From DATIRA01 sp964553405 (GTDB taxonomy: Bacteria; Pseudomonadota; Gammaproteobacteria; Steroidobacterales; Steroidobacteraceae), in the NCBI GenBank assembly GCA_964553405.1, contig CAZKLS010000009.1, positions 1-44,318 on the forward strand: a stretch of 44,318 bases of DNA, given 5' to 3'. Positions 1-8,338 of this stretch are shown one piece after another (position 1 is the stretch's first letter; each line of letters opens with the position of its first letter). The notes beneath the pieces are model-generated. The model was given only the letters and a program-made list of their open reading frames with translations. It did not search any database and was not told where the DNA came from. The position numbers and the translations under genes were made by a program.

Positions 1-348
1 GGCATTCCGGTGGACCGGCGGCAGCCCCAGGGCATCATCGAGCGGCTGATGGAGGAATTCCGCCGGCGCGACTGGATGTGGCTGGCCATCCCGGTGGAAG
101 GCACGCGCGGCTACACCGACCACTGGAAATCCGGTTTCTATCACCTCGCGCTGGCCGGAAACCTGCCCGTCGCGCTCGGCTACATCGACTACTCCACCCG
201 CACCGTGGGCGTGGATACCTATGTCTGGATGACCGGCGACCCACAGAAGGACCTGGCACTTTTCCGCGAGTTCTACGCGGACAAGCGCGGCCGGCACCCG
301 GAGCTGGCCGGGCAGATCCGGTTGAAGCCACGGCGGGGAGAAGGCTGA
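1..348 (+). CDS. 1-acyl-sn-glycerol-3-phosphate acyltransferase-like protein (PlsC family), C-terminal part
   Basis: The reading frame is open at the left window edge, so the N-terminus, including the HX4D catalytic box expected of the family, lies outside. What remains is the second half of a lysophosphatidate-type acyltransferase: VEGTRGYTDHWKSGFYHLA contains the EGTR phosphate-binding block, followed by a hydrophobic strand (LPVALGYIDY) typical of this superfamily. The family moves an acyl group from acyl-CoA or acyl-ACP to lysophosphatidate or a related acceptor at the inner membrane. Substrate cannot be told from this fragment. A gap of about 150 bp separates it from the next gene, in which I see no gene. 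Confidence 0.8.
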   Translation, partial: GIPVDRRQPQGIIERLMEEFRRRDWMWLAIPVEGTRGYTDHWKSGFYHLALAGNLPVALGYIDYSTRTVGVDTYVWMTGDPQKDLALFREFYADKRGRHPELAGQIRLKPRRGEG

Positions 349-500
349 CGCGGGCGGTCCCGCCTCGCGGTCATCACCGATTGCACGCCGGCCCCGGCCG
401 CTGGCAGGATGCGCGCCCTGCCGGAAGATCTTCCGGTCATTCCCGATCAGTCACATTAAGGACAGGGCCCGAGGCGCCCCGGACAAGGTTGCGAGCAGAG

Positions 501-2621
501 ATGAACCACAGCAGCACGCGCTCCGTACTCCTGACCAGCGCCGTCGCGGCGGCGCTGACCGTGAGCTTCGCGGCCCGCGCGCAGCAGGCGCCGGCCCAGC
601 CCGCCCGCCAGGCCGGCAACGACGCGGCCCTCGAGGTCATCACGGTGACCGCGCAGAAGATCACCGAGGACCTGCAGAAATCGGCTTCCGCGGTGACGGC
701 GATCCAGGGCGACATCCTGGTGTCCGCCGGCGTGCACGACATCCGGGCCGCGCAGAACCTCGTGCCTTCGGTGCGGTTCCAGGCCGAGAACGCCTCGACC
801 GAGATCTACATGCGCGGCGTCGGCTCCACGCTCGACCTGCCGAACATCGAGCCGCCGAACGCGTTCAACTTCAACGGCGTGTACATTCCCCGCGAGGGCA
901 CCAGCGTCGGCTTCTTCGACATCGACCAGCTCGAGGTGCTGCCCGGCCCGCAGGGCACGCTGTACGGACGCAGCGCGCTCGGCGGCGCGGTCAACGTGAG
1001 CTTCGCGCGTCCGACCCAGCAGCTCGAGACCGAGGTCGTGCTCGAGGCCGGCAACTACTCGCTGCTGCACGGCACGCTGGCGCAGAACCTGCCCGTCACC
1101 GACGAGCTCGCGCTGCGGGCCGCGTTCGACTACATCGACCACGACGGCTACCTGCGCACCGGCGCCGACTCGAAAAACGACTACGCCGGAAGGCTGTCGG
1201 CCCTGTACCAGCCCAGCGACGATCTCGAACTGTACGTCTGGGTGCACGGCGCGAAGAAGGACGGCAAGTCGCCTAACCTGGTGCGGCGCGGCTACAACGA
1301 CGGGAACTTCGACGGCGATCCGAACGCGTTCGACCACGACGACCCCTGGAACGACATCATTTCGCCTCAGGCGCCGACGGCCTCCGGGCAGGACTACGAG
1401 AACCTGGTCACCGGGGCCGAGGTGAACTGGAATCTCGGCGACATGACGCTGACCTACATCCCGGGCTATTTCTACCTCGACTGGGCCGCCGATTACTGGC
1501 TCGAGGACATCCCCGCCTTCCTCTCAGCGCACTACAACCAGGTGACGCAGGAGCTGCGGCTCGCGAGCGATGCGGGCGGACGCTGGCAGTGGCTCGCCGG
1601 GCTCTACTACTACCGCGTCAGCAACGACGGCGACTTCATCGTCGGCGGCTTTCCGCTCGCGCAGATCTCGCGCAACCGGCGCGAGGGCATCGCGGGGTTC
1701 GGGCAGGCCACCTACGGCCTGACCGACACGCTGCGGCTCACCTTCGGCGGGCGCTACAGCCAGGACGACATCGAGGGCAAGGGCCAGACGGCCTTCGGCG
1801 AGCCCTACCAGGCCGCCGAGGACTACGACAACTTCGACTGGAAGCTCGGGCTCGAGGCGGACCTGGGCTCGCAGGCCATGGCCTACGCAACCGTACAGAC
1901 GGGCTACCAGCCGGGCACCTACAACCTGTTCCCGAGCACGCCGGAGCAGGACAACCTGGTGGACCCCGCCGACCTGACCGCCTACACGGTCGGCATCAAG
2001 ACCCGTTTCCTCGACGACCGCCTGCAGGTCAACGACGAGTTCTTCTACTACGACTACCGCGACCTGCTGGTGCAGTCGTTCAACCTGAACACGGGCCTGC
2101 TGACGACCTTCAACGCGCAGAAGGTCAGGATCTACGGCAACCAGCTGGACGTACTGTTCCAGGCGACCGGCCAGGATCTCTTCAACCTCTCGGTGGGCTG
2201 GCTCCACGCGGAGTACGAGGACTTCGTCGTCCCGCCGGACGTCAACATCGGCATGGACAACCGCGACTTCGGCGGCTACACGCTGCAGTACGCGCCGGAA
2301 TGGACCGTGACGGCCGGCTACCAGCACGACTTTGAGTTTGCGAGCGGCTACCTGCGGGCGCGCGCGGAGACCCGCTACGAGAGCTCCTTCTGGGGCACGT
2401 TCACGCACAGCCGCGGCACGGAGCAGGACGGTTACACGAAGAGCGACGCCTCGCTGACCTGGTACTCCGACGACGCGGACTGGAGCCTGGGCATCTGGAT
2501 CCGGAACATCGAGAACGAGGCCGTGCTCGCGGCCACGACCACCGGCCAGTACGGGCCCTACGGCGACGCCTTCCTCGAGCCGCCACGCACGTATGGAGTA
2601 CGCTTCACGTTCGGACTCTGA
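501..2621 (+). CDS. TonB-dependent outer-membrane receptor
   Basis: A 706-residue protein with a signal peptide (positively charged start, hydrophobic stretch, likely cut after ARA near residue 27) and a TonB-box-like segment EVITVTAQK about 15 residues later. The plug domain follows with the typical GTLYGRSALGGAVNV motif near residue 155, then a long beta-barrel rich in aromatic-ended strands, ending in YGVRFTFGL. It imports a large or scarce ligand across the outer membrane using TonB energy. The ligand is unknown: there is no siderophore or sugar gene beside it. The start at 501 is chosen because it gives a complete signal peptide. The open frame extends upstream to position 78, but that part is not receptor-like. 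The lipase gene that follows overlaps or abuts its stop codon, suggesting co-transcription. Confidence 0.93.
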   Translation: MNHSSTRSVLLTSAVAAALTVSFAARAQQAPAQPARQAGNDAALEVITVTAQKITEDLQKSASAVTAIQGDILVSAGVHDIRAAQNLVPSVRFQAENASTEIYMRGVGSTLDLPNIEPPNAFNFNGVYIPREGTSVGFFDIDQLEVLPGPQGTLYGRSALGGAVNVSFARPTQQLETEVVLEAGNYSLLHGTLAQNLPVTDELALRAAFDYIDHDGYLRTGADSKNDYAGRLSALYQPSDDLELYVWVHGAKKDGKSPNLVRRGYNDGNFDGDPNAFDHDDPWNDIISPQAPTASGQDYENLVTGAEVNWNLGDMTLTYIPGYFYLDWAADYWLEDIPAFLSAHYNQVTQELRLASDAGGRWQWLAGLYYYRVSNDGDFIVGGFPLAQISRNRREGIAGFGQATYGLTDTLRLTFGGRYSQDDIEGKGQTAFGEPYQAAEDYDNFDWKLGLEADLGSQAMAYATVQTGYQPGTYNLFPSTPEQDNLVDPADLTAYTVGIKTRFLDDRLQVNDEFFYYDYRDLLVQSFNLNTGLLTTFNAQKVRIYGNQLDVLFQATGQDLFNLSVGWLHAEYEDFVVPPDVNIGMDNRDFGGYTLQYAPEWTVTAGYQHDFEFASGYLRARAETRYESSFWGTFTHSRGTEQDGYTKSDASLTWYSDDADWSLGIWIRNIENEAVLAATTTGQYGPYGDAFLEPPRTYGVRFTFGL

Positions 2622-2630
2622 GCCCGACCG

Positions 2631-2636
2631 GGAGAA
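2631..2636 (+). promoter_or_regulatory. Ribosome binding site that favours a TTG start for the patatin gene
   Basis: GGAGAA lies 4 bases before a TTG at 2641 (6 bases counted from the GGAG core). The upstream in-frame ATG at 2593, inside the receptor gene, has no Shine-Dalgarno sequence. The TTG start leaves about 12 residues before the conserved AMRNAASYAEW segment. Confidence 0.5.
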
Positions 2637-2640
2637 CCGC

Positions 2641-4131
2641 TTGCCGGGAAGCACTCGACTCACCGCGCTCGACCGCGCGATGCGCAATGCGGCGAGCTAT
2701 GCGGAGTGGCACGACGCCGCGATCGAACACGATCGCCTCTCCGGCGCAGACGACTGGCGCGACGACGACCGCTGCGAGTGGATCCACGCGAGCGAACTGC
2801 GCTCGAGCATCGCGCGGCTGCGCAGGATGCGCAAGCGCGGCGAGACCTGGACGCTGCTGAACGCCTTCCAGGACGCGCTGTTCCGTCACCAGGGGGAATG
2901 CGCGCAACCCGAGCTCTACCAGGTCGCCCGCGCGGGAACGAAGCGGGTGATCGGCGAATACCTCGACGAGCTCGAGCGCTGCTTCGCCTACCTGCTCGAC
3001 CTCGACGAGCCCGGCGTCGACGATTCGTACCGCCTGTCGCAGGTCAAGCGCGTCGGCCGGGTCTACGGCCGTCCCGCGCTGATGCTCTCCGGCGGCGCGC
3101 TGCTCGGACTGTTCCACTTCGGCGTCGTCAAGGCGCTGTTCGAGCAGGAACTGCTGCCGAGGACGGTGTCCGGATCGAGCATGGGATCGATCATCGCGGC
3201 CTGGGCCTGCGTGCACTCCGACGACGAGCTCCGCGAACTGTTCGCCGACCCGTCACGGATCGACCGCGATGCGCTCGCGCCGCTGTCGGTCGGCCGGATG
3301 CGCGACCAGTCGGCGCTGATGGACCAGGGCAAGCTGCGCCGGTTCCTGCCGAAGGTGCTCGGCGACCGGACGTTCTCCGGGGCGATGCGGCACTCGAGGC
3401 GGATCCTGAACATCACGGTCTCGCCGCTGCGCAAGCAGCAGATACCCCGGCTGCTCAACTACCTGTCCGCGCCGGAAGTGCTGGTCAACAGCGCAGTGCT
3501 GGCCTCCTGCGCGATACCGGTGGCGTTCAGGCCGGTTCAGCTGATGGCCAGGCGGCGCGGCAAGGTCGAGCCGTGGATGAAGAACGAGCGGTGGATCGAC
3601 GGCTCGGTTCACACCGACCTGCCGTTCGACGCGCTGCGGCAGATGCTCAACATCAACCACTTCATCACCTCGCAGACGAATCCCCACGTGCTGCCCTTGC
3701 TGAGCCTGTCGAGCTCGCGCTCCGGGCTGGCCGCGGCGCTGGTGCGCGCGGGCAGCAGCACCTACCAGCACGGCTCGGTGCAGCTGCTGGACATCCTGCG
3801 CAGGCATGCGCCGGGTGCCGGGCTGCGCCGGCAGTTGGACAAGGCGCACGCGATCTACAACCAGACCTATGCCGGTACGGACATGCACATCCAGCTGCCG
3901 GTGCGGCCGCGCCTCTACGCGAAGATGCTGAGCAACCCTACGCTCGAGGAGTTCCGGGAATACACGCGGATGGGCGAGGTCGCCACCTGGCCCCGCATAC
4001 CGATGATCCGGGACCGCACGCGCCTCTCGCGGATGTTCGGCAACGCGATCGGCGTGCTCCAGAGACGAATGGCAGCGGCCCCGGCGCGCCCGCGCCGCCG
4101 TCAGTCGTCCCGTCGCTCCAGGTCGCAGTAG
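2641..4131 (+). CDS. Patatin-like phospholipase with N-terminal DUF3336 domain
   Basis: A serine lipase/acyl hydrolase of the patatin family, 496 residues from the TTG at 2641 (512 if the ATG at 2593, inside the receptor gene, is used). The N-terminal 120 residues match the DUF3336 type seen in triacylglycerol lipase-like proteins (AMRNAASYAEW...LSGADDWR). The patatin domain then shows the oxyanion loop GGALLG (about residue 151), the nucleophile elbow GSSMG with Ser180, and the catalytic aspartate in WIDGS (Asp320). No signal peptide is visible, so it probably acts on membrane or storage lipids inside the cell. It follows the TonB receptor directly or overlaps it, which implies one transcript. 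Its 3' end overlaps a convergent small gene by 31 bp. Confidence 0.9.
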   Translation: MPGSTRLTALDRAMRNAASYAEWHDAAIEHDRLSGADDWRDDDRCEWIHASELRSSIARLRRMRKRGETWTLLNAFQDALFRHQGECAQPELYQVARAGTKRVIGEYLDELERCFAYLLDLDEPGVDDSYRLSQVKRVGRVYGRPALMLSGGALLGLFHFGVVKALFEQELLPRTVSGSSMGSIIAAWACVHSDDELRELFADPSRIDRDALAPLSVGRMRDQSALMDQGKLRRFLPKVLGDRTFSGAMRHSRRILNITVSPLRKQQIPRLLNYLSAPEVLVNSAVLASCAIPVAFRPVQLMARRRGKVEPWMKNERWIDGSVHTDLPFDALRQMLNINHFITSQTNPHVLPLLSLSSSRSGLAAALVRAGSSTYQHGSVQLLDILRRHAPGAGLRRQLDKAHAIYNQTYAGTDMHIQLPVRPRLYAKMLSNPTLEEFREYTRMGEVATWPRIPMIRDRTRLSRMFGNAIGVLQRRMAAAPARPRRRQSSRRSRSQ

Positions 4132-4280
4132 CGCGACCAGATTCTCGACAATTCGGTCTCGTGTTCCTGGGCCGCCTGGCGGTCCCCGCGACTGGCGGCA
4201 GCCTGCCGCCTGGCTTCCTCGATGCTCGCCCGGATCGCGAGGGACTTCATCTCCGTCGCAGCGTCTTCCATTTCGATCAT
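4101..4280 (-). CDS. Small hypothetical protein (59 aa), charged and helical
   Basis: Reads from an ATG at 4280 with GGAA about 8 bases upstream. The product is Glu/Arg/Ala-rich and looks fully helical (EARRQAAASRGDRQAAQEHE), with one Cys near the C-terminus (RYCDLERRD). It has no membrane segment or known motif. The frame is open upstream to 4391, but that part lacks coding character. Its end overlaps the 3' end of the patatin gene in convergent orientation. The third codon positions are mostly G/C as in neighbouring genes, which supports it as a real gene. I do not recognise the family. It sits in the 328-bp gap between the patatin gene and ada, which otherwise holds nothing I can identify. 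Confidence 0.5.
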   Translation of the reverse strand: MIEMEDAATEMKSLAIRASIEEARRQAAASRGDRQAAQEHETELSRIWSRYCDLERRDD

Positions 4281-4459
4281 GCGAATTTCCGGCAATTGAC
4301 CGTCGTTCGGTGCGAAGCTAACGCCGGAAGGTTCGCACTGACCGCGACGGAATCCACAATTTGCCGTTTTTTCGCTCCCGGCCGCCGGCACCCGCGGCAG
4401 GGATTAGTCGTCGCTTTTTCGGCGTGAACGGGACCGGTGGCGGTGCTAAGTTTGATTCC

Positions 4460-5548
4460 ATGAAAGCCCTGCCGCCCGTCCCGGAAATGCGCCGTGCGTT
4501 CCTGCGCGGTGACGAGAGCTACGACGGCGTGTTCTACACCGGGGTCCGCACCACCGGCATCTTCTGCAGGCCATCGTGTACCGCGCGCAAGCCGCGGCCC
4601 GAGAACGTGGAGTTCTTCGCGACGCCGCGCGAGGCGAGCTTCTCGGGATACCGTCCCTGCAAGCGCTGCCGCCCGCTCGATGCCGATGGACAGCCGCCCG
4701 CATGGGTCCGGCGCCTGCTCGAGCGGATCGACGCCTCCCCGGCCTTGCGAATCCGGGCGGCAGACCTGCGCTCGGCCGGGATCGACCCGGCGCGCGCGCG
4801 ACGTTATTTCGTAAGGCACTATGGCATGACGTTCCAGGCCTATTGCCGCGCCCGTCGACTGGGCGACGCGTTTCGAATGATCAAGGAGGGCGCCACGGTG
4901 AGCGAGGTCGCGAGCGAGTCGGGATTCGAGTCGGAGAGCGGCTTCCGGGCCGCGTTCGCGCGGGCGTTCGGCACCACGCCCGGCGAGGCCGCGTCGGACG
5001 ATGCGATCGTGCTCGACTGGATCCCGTCGCCGGTGGGTCCGCTGGTTGCAGGCGCAAACTCAGAAGGGCTGTGCCTGCTCGAGTTCAGCGACCGTCGCAT
5101 GCTCGAGACACAGATCGAGACGCTGCGCCGCCGGGTGGGCCGGATCCTGGTGCCCGGCCGCAACCACTGGCTCGAGACGCTCCGGACCCAGCTGGATGAG
5201 TATTTCGACCGTCGCCGGCAGGTTTTCGACCTGCCGCTGGTGATCCGCGGCACCGAATTCCAGCAGAAGGTCTGGCGGGCCCTGCTGACGATTCCGTATG
5301 GGCAGACCTGGTCCTACCGGCAGCTCGCCGCGCGGGTCGGACAGCCCGCCGCGACCCGGGCCGTCGGCACGGCCAACGGCATGAACCGCATCGCGATCGT
5401 GATTCCCTGTCATCGCGTCGTGAACGCCGACGGCCGGCTGGGCGGCTACGGCGGCGGCGTGTGGCGCAAGCAGCTGCTGCTCGACCTCGAACGCGGCCAG
5501 GCGGCCCTGCCGATTGCAGCGGCGGAACCGGTGCGCGGCGTCGCATAG
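4460..5548 (+). CDS. ada: Bifunctional methylphosphotriester / O6-methylguanine-DNA methyltransferase and regulator Ada
   Basis: A 362-residue protein with the full Ada layout (E. coli Ada is 354). The N-terminal zinc domain has the four cysteines FCRPSC (Cys36, Cys40) and YRPCKRC (Cys67, Cys70). Cys36 would accept methyl groups from phosphotriesters and switch the protein to an activator. An AraC-type helix-turn-helix region follows (about 85-175). The C-terminal methyltransferase carries the suicide cysteine in IPCHRV (Cys317) and removes methyl from O6-methylguanine. The start at 4460 matches the E. coli N-terminus. There is no clear Shine-Dalgarno; a TAAGTT sequence 8 bases upstream could be a -10 element giving a leaderless mRNA, but this is weak. 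A thioesterase gene starts 2 bp after the stop. Confidence 0.95.
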   Translation: MKALPPVPEMRRAFLRGDESYDGVFYTGVRTTGIFCRPSCTARKPRPENVEFFATPREASFSGYRPCKRCRPLDADGQPPAWVRRLLERIDASPALRIRAADLRSAGIDPARARRYFVRHYGMTFQAYCRARRLGDAFRMIKEGATVSEVASESGFESESGFRAAFARAFGTTPGEAASDDAIVLDWIPSPVGPLVAGANSEGLCLLEFSDRRMLETQIETLRRRVGRILVPGRNHWLETLRTQLDEYFDRRRQVFDLPLVIRGTEFQQKVWRALLTIPYGQTWSYRQLAARVGQPAATRAVGTANGMNRIAIVIPCHRVVNADGRLGGYGGGVWRKQLLLDLERGQAALPIAAAEPVRGVA

Positions 5549-5550
5549 CC

Positions 5551-6039
5551 ATGCCAGCGCCGAGCGACCGATCGCCGCAGGCGGCCATCGCGAGACCCTC
5601 GCTGCAGCGCCAGCAGCTCGACCTGTATCCGTTCAAGGTCGAGATCCTCGCCCGCTATGCGGACGTGGATCCCCTCTGGCACATCAACAACGTCGCGATC
5701 GCTCAGTACTACGAGGAAGCGCGCGTCTCGACCACCCGCCGGATCATGGGCGGGGGGCGCATCCCCACCGGCCCGGACCTGCGGCTGCTGCTGGCGCGCC
5801 AGAGCATCGACTACCTTCGGGAGGCGGGCTACCCGGGCAAGCTGACCGTGGGCGTGGGCGTGCTGCGCATCGGCAACTCCTCGTACACGCTCGGCATGGC
5901 GATGTTCCAGGACGACGGTTGCGTCAGCGTGTCGGACGCCGTGCTGGTCGTGGCCGATGCGACCGGTCCGACGCGACTGCCTGAGGATTACCGGGAGCGG
6001 ATGCAGGCGCTGCTGCTGCCGGACCTGGACCCGCGCTGA
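5551..6039 (+). CDS. Acyl-CoA thioesterase, 4HBT hotdog fold
   Basis: A 162-residue single-hotdog protein. The stretch ARYADVDPLWHINNVAIAQYYEEAR is the 4-hydroxybenzoyl-CoA thioesterase (4HBT) signature, with the catalytic Asp in DVDPLWHINN and a glutamate on the following helix. Such enzymes hydrolyse acyl-CoA or acyl-ACP thioesters, and substrate cannot be read from sequence. Its ATG is 2 bp downstream of the ada stop, so the two are probably one operon, though a functional link to alkylation repair is not obvious. The N-terminal 25 residues are poorly ordered and a slightly later start is possible. Confidence 0.85.
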   Translation: MPAPSDRSPQAAIARPSLQRQQLDLYPFKVEILARYADVDPLWHINNVAIAQYYEEARVSTTRRIMGGGRIPTGPDLRLLLARQSIDYLREAGYPGKLTVGVGVLRIGNSSYTLGMAMFQDDGCVSVSDAVLVVADATGPTRLPEDYRERMQALLLPDLDPR

Positions 6040-6056
6040 CCGCCCGCGGCGGGCGG
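6040..6056. terminator. Convergent hairpin without T-tract
   Basis: CCGCCC (6040-6045) pairs with GGGCGG (6051-6056) around a 5-base loop in the 37-bp gap between two convergent genes. No T-run follows on either strand, so termination would be weak or Rho-assisted. Confidence 0.3.
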
Positions 6057-6076
6057 CACCACGCACCCGGAACGAT

Positions 6077-6862
6077 TCATTCGCGGCGCAGCAGCAGGAG
6101 CAGCACCGCGCCGATCGCGAGCAGGATCGCGACCAGCACGGGCCCGAACGGCTGGTCCAGCGCCAGCGCGGCGACGAAAGCGCCGACATAAGCCAGCACG
6201 CCGGTGCCGAGGCTGATCCACAGGCAGCTCCGCCAGTTCTTCGCCAGGCGGAAGGCAACCCAGGCCGGCACGAACACCAGCGCGAACGCGCCCATCAACC
6301 CGAGGCTCGCAGCGCCGATGGCCATGCTGAGCGCCGCGAGCACGTCGAAGCCGACGTGCCACTGCCAGGCCGGAAGCTCGTTGGCGATCTCGTGGCCGGG
6401 GAACAGGTGTGCCCTGATCAGGCGGGGCATCAGCCACGGCACCGCGACGGCCACCAGCAGTCCGACGAACGCGGAAACGACGAGTTGAGGCTTGCCGGCG
6501 AAGTAGAGCTGACCCTCGACGAGTGCATGCCCCATCACGCTGCCGAGCGAGGTGTTCGACGCGACCAGCAGCGTCGCCGACCAGCCGACCAGAATCATCA
6601 GCGCGTAAACGGTGTTGCCGCTGAACCCGCCGACACTCTTGACCAGCGCCGCCGCGACGGCGCCGAGCGGAGCGCCGAGCACGGCGGGCACGCCGAGCGA
6701 CATCCCGATCAGGCTGCCGGCCCCGGCGAGATGTGCGAGCCCCAGCGCCGCGAGCCACTCGTCGCGCAACCTCAGCAGCACGCCGACGACGGCCAATACC
6801 AGCGACAGCACGAACCCGACCGCGAACGGCACGCGGAACAGCGGATCGAGAAGCAGGTCCAT
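6077..6862 (-). CDS. znuB: Zinc ABC transporter, inner-membrane permease ZnuB-like
   Basis: A 261-residue polytopic membrane protein of the ABC-3 metal permease family, with about eight hydrophobic helices and the family's long helix pairs (MILVGWSATLLVAS, LVVSAFVGLLVAV). It forms the channel through which zinc (or possibly manganese) passes from the periplasm to the cytoplasm, driven by the ATPase encoded 2 bp upstream. The start at 6862 gives MDLLLDPLFRVPF. It is the last gene of the metal-uptake operon znuA-znuC-znuB. Metal specificity rests on the context: a His-rich porin lies upstream in the same operon. Confidence 0.87.
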   Translation of the reverse strand: MDLLLDPLFRVPFAVGFVLSLVLAVVGVLLRLRDEWLAALGLAHLAGAGSLIGMSLGVPAVLGAPLGAVAAALVKSVGGFSGNTVYALMILVGWSATLLVASNTSLGSVMGHALVEGQLYFAGKPQLVVSAFVGLLVAVAVPWLMPRLIRAHLFPGHEIANELPAWQWHVGFDVLAALSMAIGAASLGLMGAFALVFVPAWVAFRLAKNWRSCLWISLGTGVLAYVGAFVAALALDQPFGPVLVAILLAIGAVLLLLLRRE

Positions 6863-6864
6863 GC

Positions 6865-7431
6865 TCAAGCGCCGACCTCCAGCACGCGGCTGCAGGCGCG
6901 CTCCAGGAACGGCCGCTCGTGGCTGACGATCAGCACCGCGCGGCCCTCGAGCCCGCCCTTCAGCGTCTCGATGAGAATATCCTCGCCTTGCGGATCGAGG
7001 TTGTTGGTCGGCTCGTCGAGCAGCACGAGTTGCGCGCCGCCCGCGATGGCGACCCAGACGCTCAGGAGCTGAAACTGGCCGCCGCTCAGCGAGTCCACTC
7101 GCTGCTTCAGCCAGCCGGCCAGCCGCGGTGGCGCGCGCACGTGGCCGGCCTGCGCATAGCGCAGGTAGTCGGTTCCGCTGAAGGGCATTTCGTCCGGTCG
7201 CACGGGCTGCTGCTGTTGCCACGCCAGCGTCAGCCCGCGACGCTTCTCGAGCCGGCCCGAGAATATCCTCGCGCCGTTGGCTATCGCCTTGAGCAGCGTG
7301 GACTTCCCGGAGCCGTTCGGCCCGGACAGCCCGACGACGTCGCCCTCCTCCATGCACAACGAGAACGGGCCGACCACCGGAACACCGTAGCCCGCGACGA
7401 GATCGACCGTCTGCATCAACGGTTCGGCCAT
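6865..7431 (-). CDS. znuC: Zinc ABC transporter ATP-binding protein ZnuC-like (short form)
   Basis: ATPase subunit with Walker A GPNGSGKST, signature LSGGQFQ, Walker B LVLLDEP and H-loop SHERP. At 188 residues it is clearly shorter than the usual 230-250. The whole core is present; the C-terminal extension is missing and the protein ends just after the H-loop strand. The start codon overlaps the znuA stop by one base (TGATG), so translation is coupled. It supplies ATP-driven motion to the permease encoded next to it. Confidence 0.87.
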   Translation of the reverse strand: MAEPLMQTVDLVAGYGVPVVGPFSLCMEEGDVVGLSGPNGSGKSTLLKAIANGARIFSGRLEKRRGLTLAWQQQQPVRPDEMPFSGTDYLRYAQAGHVRAPPRLAGWLKQRVDSLSGGQFQLLSVWVAIAGGAQLVLLDEPTNNLDPQGEDILIETLKGGLEGRAVLIVSHERPFLERACSRVLEVGA

Positions 7432-8321
7432 CAGCGACCCGCCTCCAGCGCGTCGATCCAGCGTTCGATGTGGTCGAGATAACCGTCACCGTCTGCTTCG
7501 AGCGGAGGCTCCAGCGGCAGTTTCGCGGTCGGCCACCCGAGCGTCTCGGCGAGCGCCCGCGGCGCGCGGTCCGGCTGGTAGCTCGTGTACAACACGATGC
7601 CTTTCTTGCCCGACAGGCTGTCGGTGAGATTCTTGATGTGCGCTCCGGTCGGCGGGATGCCGGGCACGGGCTCGAGCATCCCCAGCAACGGTACACCGAA
7701 GCGGTCCAGCAGGTAGTCCACGTCGAGATGATAGGCCACCGCGCCGGGCAGCCCCGTCGTGCGCTTGCGCCACTCGGGAAGCCGCCGCTCGACCTTCTGC
7801 TTGAACGATGCGGCCCGGGCGCGATAGCTGCCCGCGTTCGCGGGGTCGAGATCGGCCAGGCGCTCGGCCAGCGCGAGACCGACCTCCGCCATCCGGACCG
7901 GGTCCATGTTGATGTGCGGGTTGCCCATCGGGTGCACGTCACCCATCGCGCGGTCGGCAGCCAGCCCTTCGCCGATCAGTTCGACCTGGGCGGCCGCCTC
8001 GAAGTAGCCGGGCTTGCCGGGAAGTATGCCCGGGTTGGCCGCCTGCTGGATGGCCGTGGGCAGCCAACCGACCTCGAGGTCCGCGCCGAGCGCGGTCACG
8101 AGCTCGGCTTCCCGCAGCGCGCGCATCATGCTGGGGCGTACCTGCAGCGCGTGCAGGTCCCGGTCCGGCGGCGCGAGAATCTGGAGCCTGGCGTGCTCGC
8201 CGGCGATCTCGCGCACCAGCATGCCGGTGCTGGTGCTCGAGGCGACGACGTCGAGCGCCGCCTGCGCCCAGCCGGGCAGCAGCAGCGCGACGATCAGCAA
8301 CAGTGCGTTCTGTTTCCGCAT
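7431..8321 (-). CDS. znuA: Periplasmic zinc-binding protein ZnuA-like
   Basis: A 296-residue cluster A-I solute-binding protein with a signal peptide ending in GWAQAA (cleavage near residue 21). Likely metal ligands are His57 (DLHALQ), His136 (GNPHINMDP) and His198 (AYHLDVDYLLDRFG), the three conserved positions of the ZnuA/MntC family. The family's fourth ligand region falls near YTSYQPDRAP, where no His is evident. The long His-rich loop of E. coli ZnuA is reduced to a short DVHPMGNPH segment. It delivers zinc to the ZnuBC channel. The His-rich outer-membrane protein gene ends 17 bp upstream, so all are probably one operon. Confidence 0.88.
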   Translation of the reverse strand: MRKQNALLLIVALLLPGWAQAALDVVASSTSTGMLVREIAGEHARLQILAPPDRDLHALQVRPSMMRALREAELVTALGADLEVGWLPTAIQQAANPGILPGKPGYFEAAAQVELIGEGLAADRAMGDVHPMGNPHINMDPVRMAEVGLALAERLADLDPANAGSYRARAASFKQKVERRLPEWRKRTTGLPGAVAYHLDVDYLLDRFGVPLLGMLEPVPGIPPTGAHIKNLTDSLSGKKGIVLYTSYQPDRAPRALAETLGWPTAKLPLEPPLEADGDGYLDHIERWIDALEAGR

Positions 8322-8338
8322 GTGCGTCTCCTTCCCGG

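Noticed and set aside
1524..2687. Long antisense frame across the TonB receptor and start of the patatin gene
   Set aside because: It has no signal or motif and is Val/Arg-rich, the usual mirror of GC-rich plus-strand codons.
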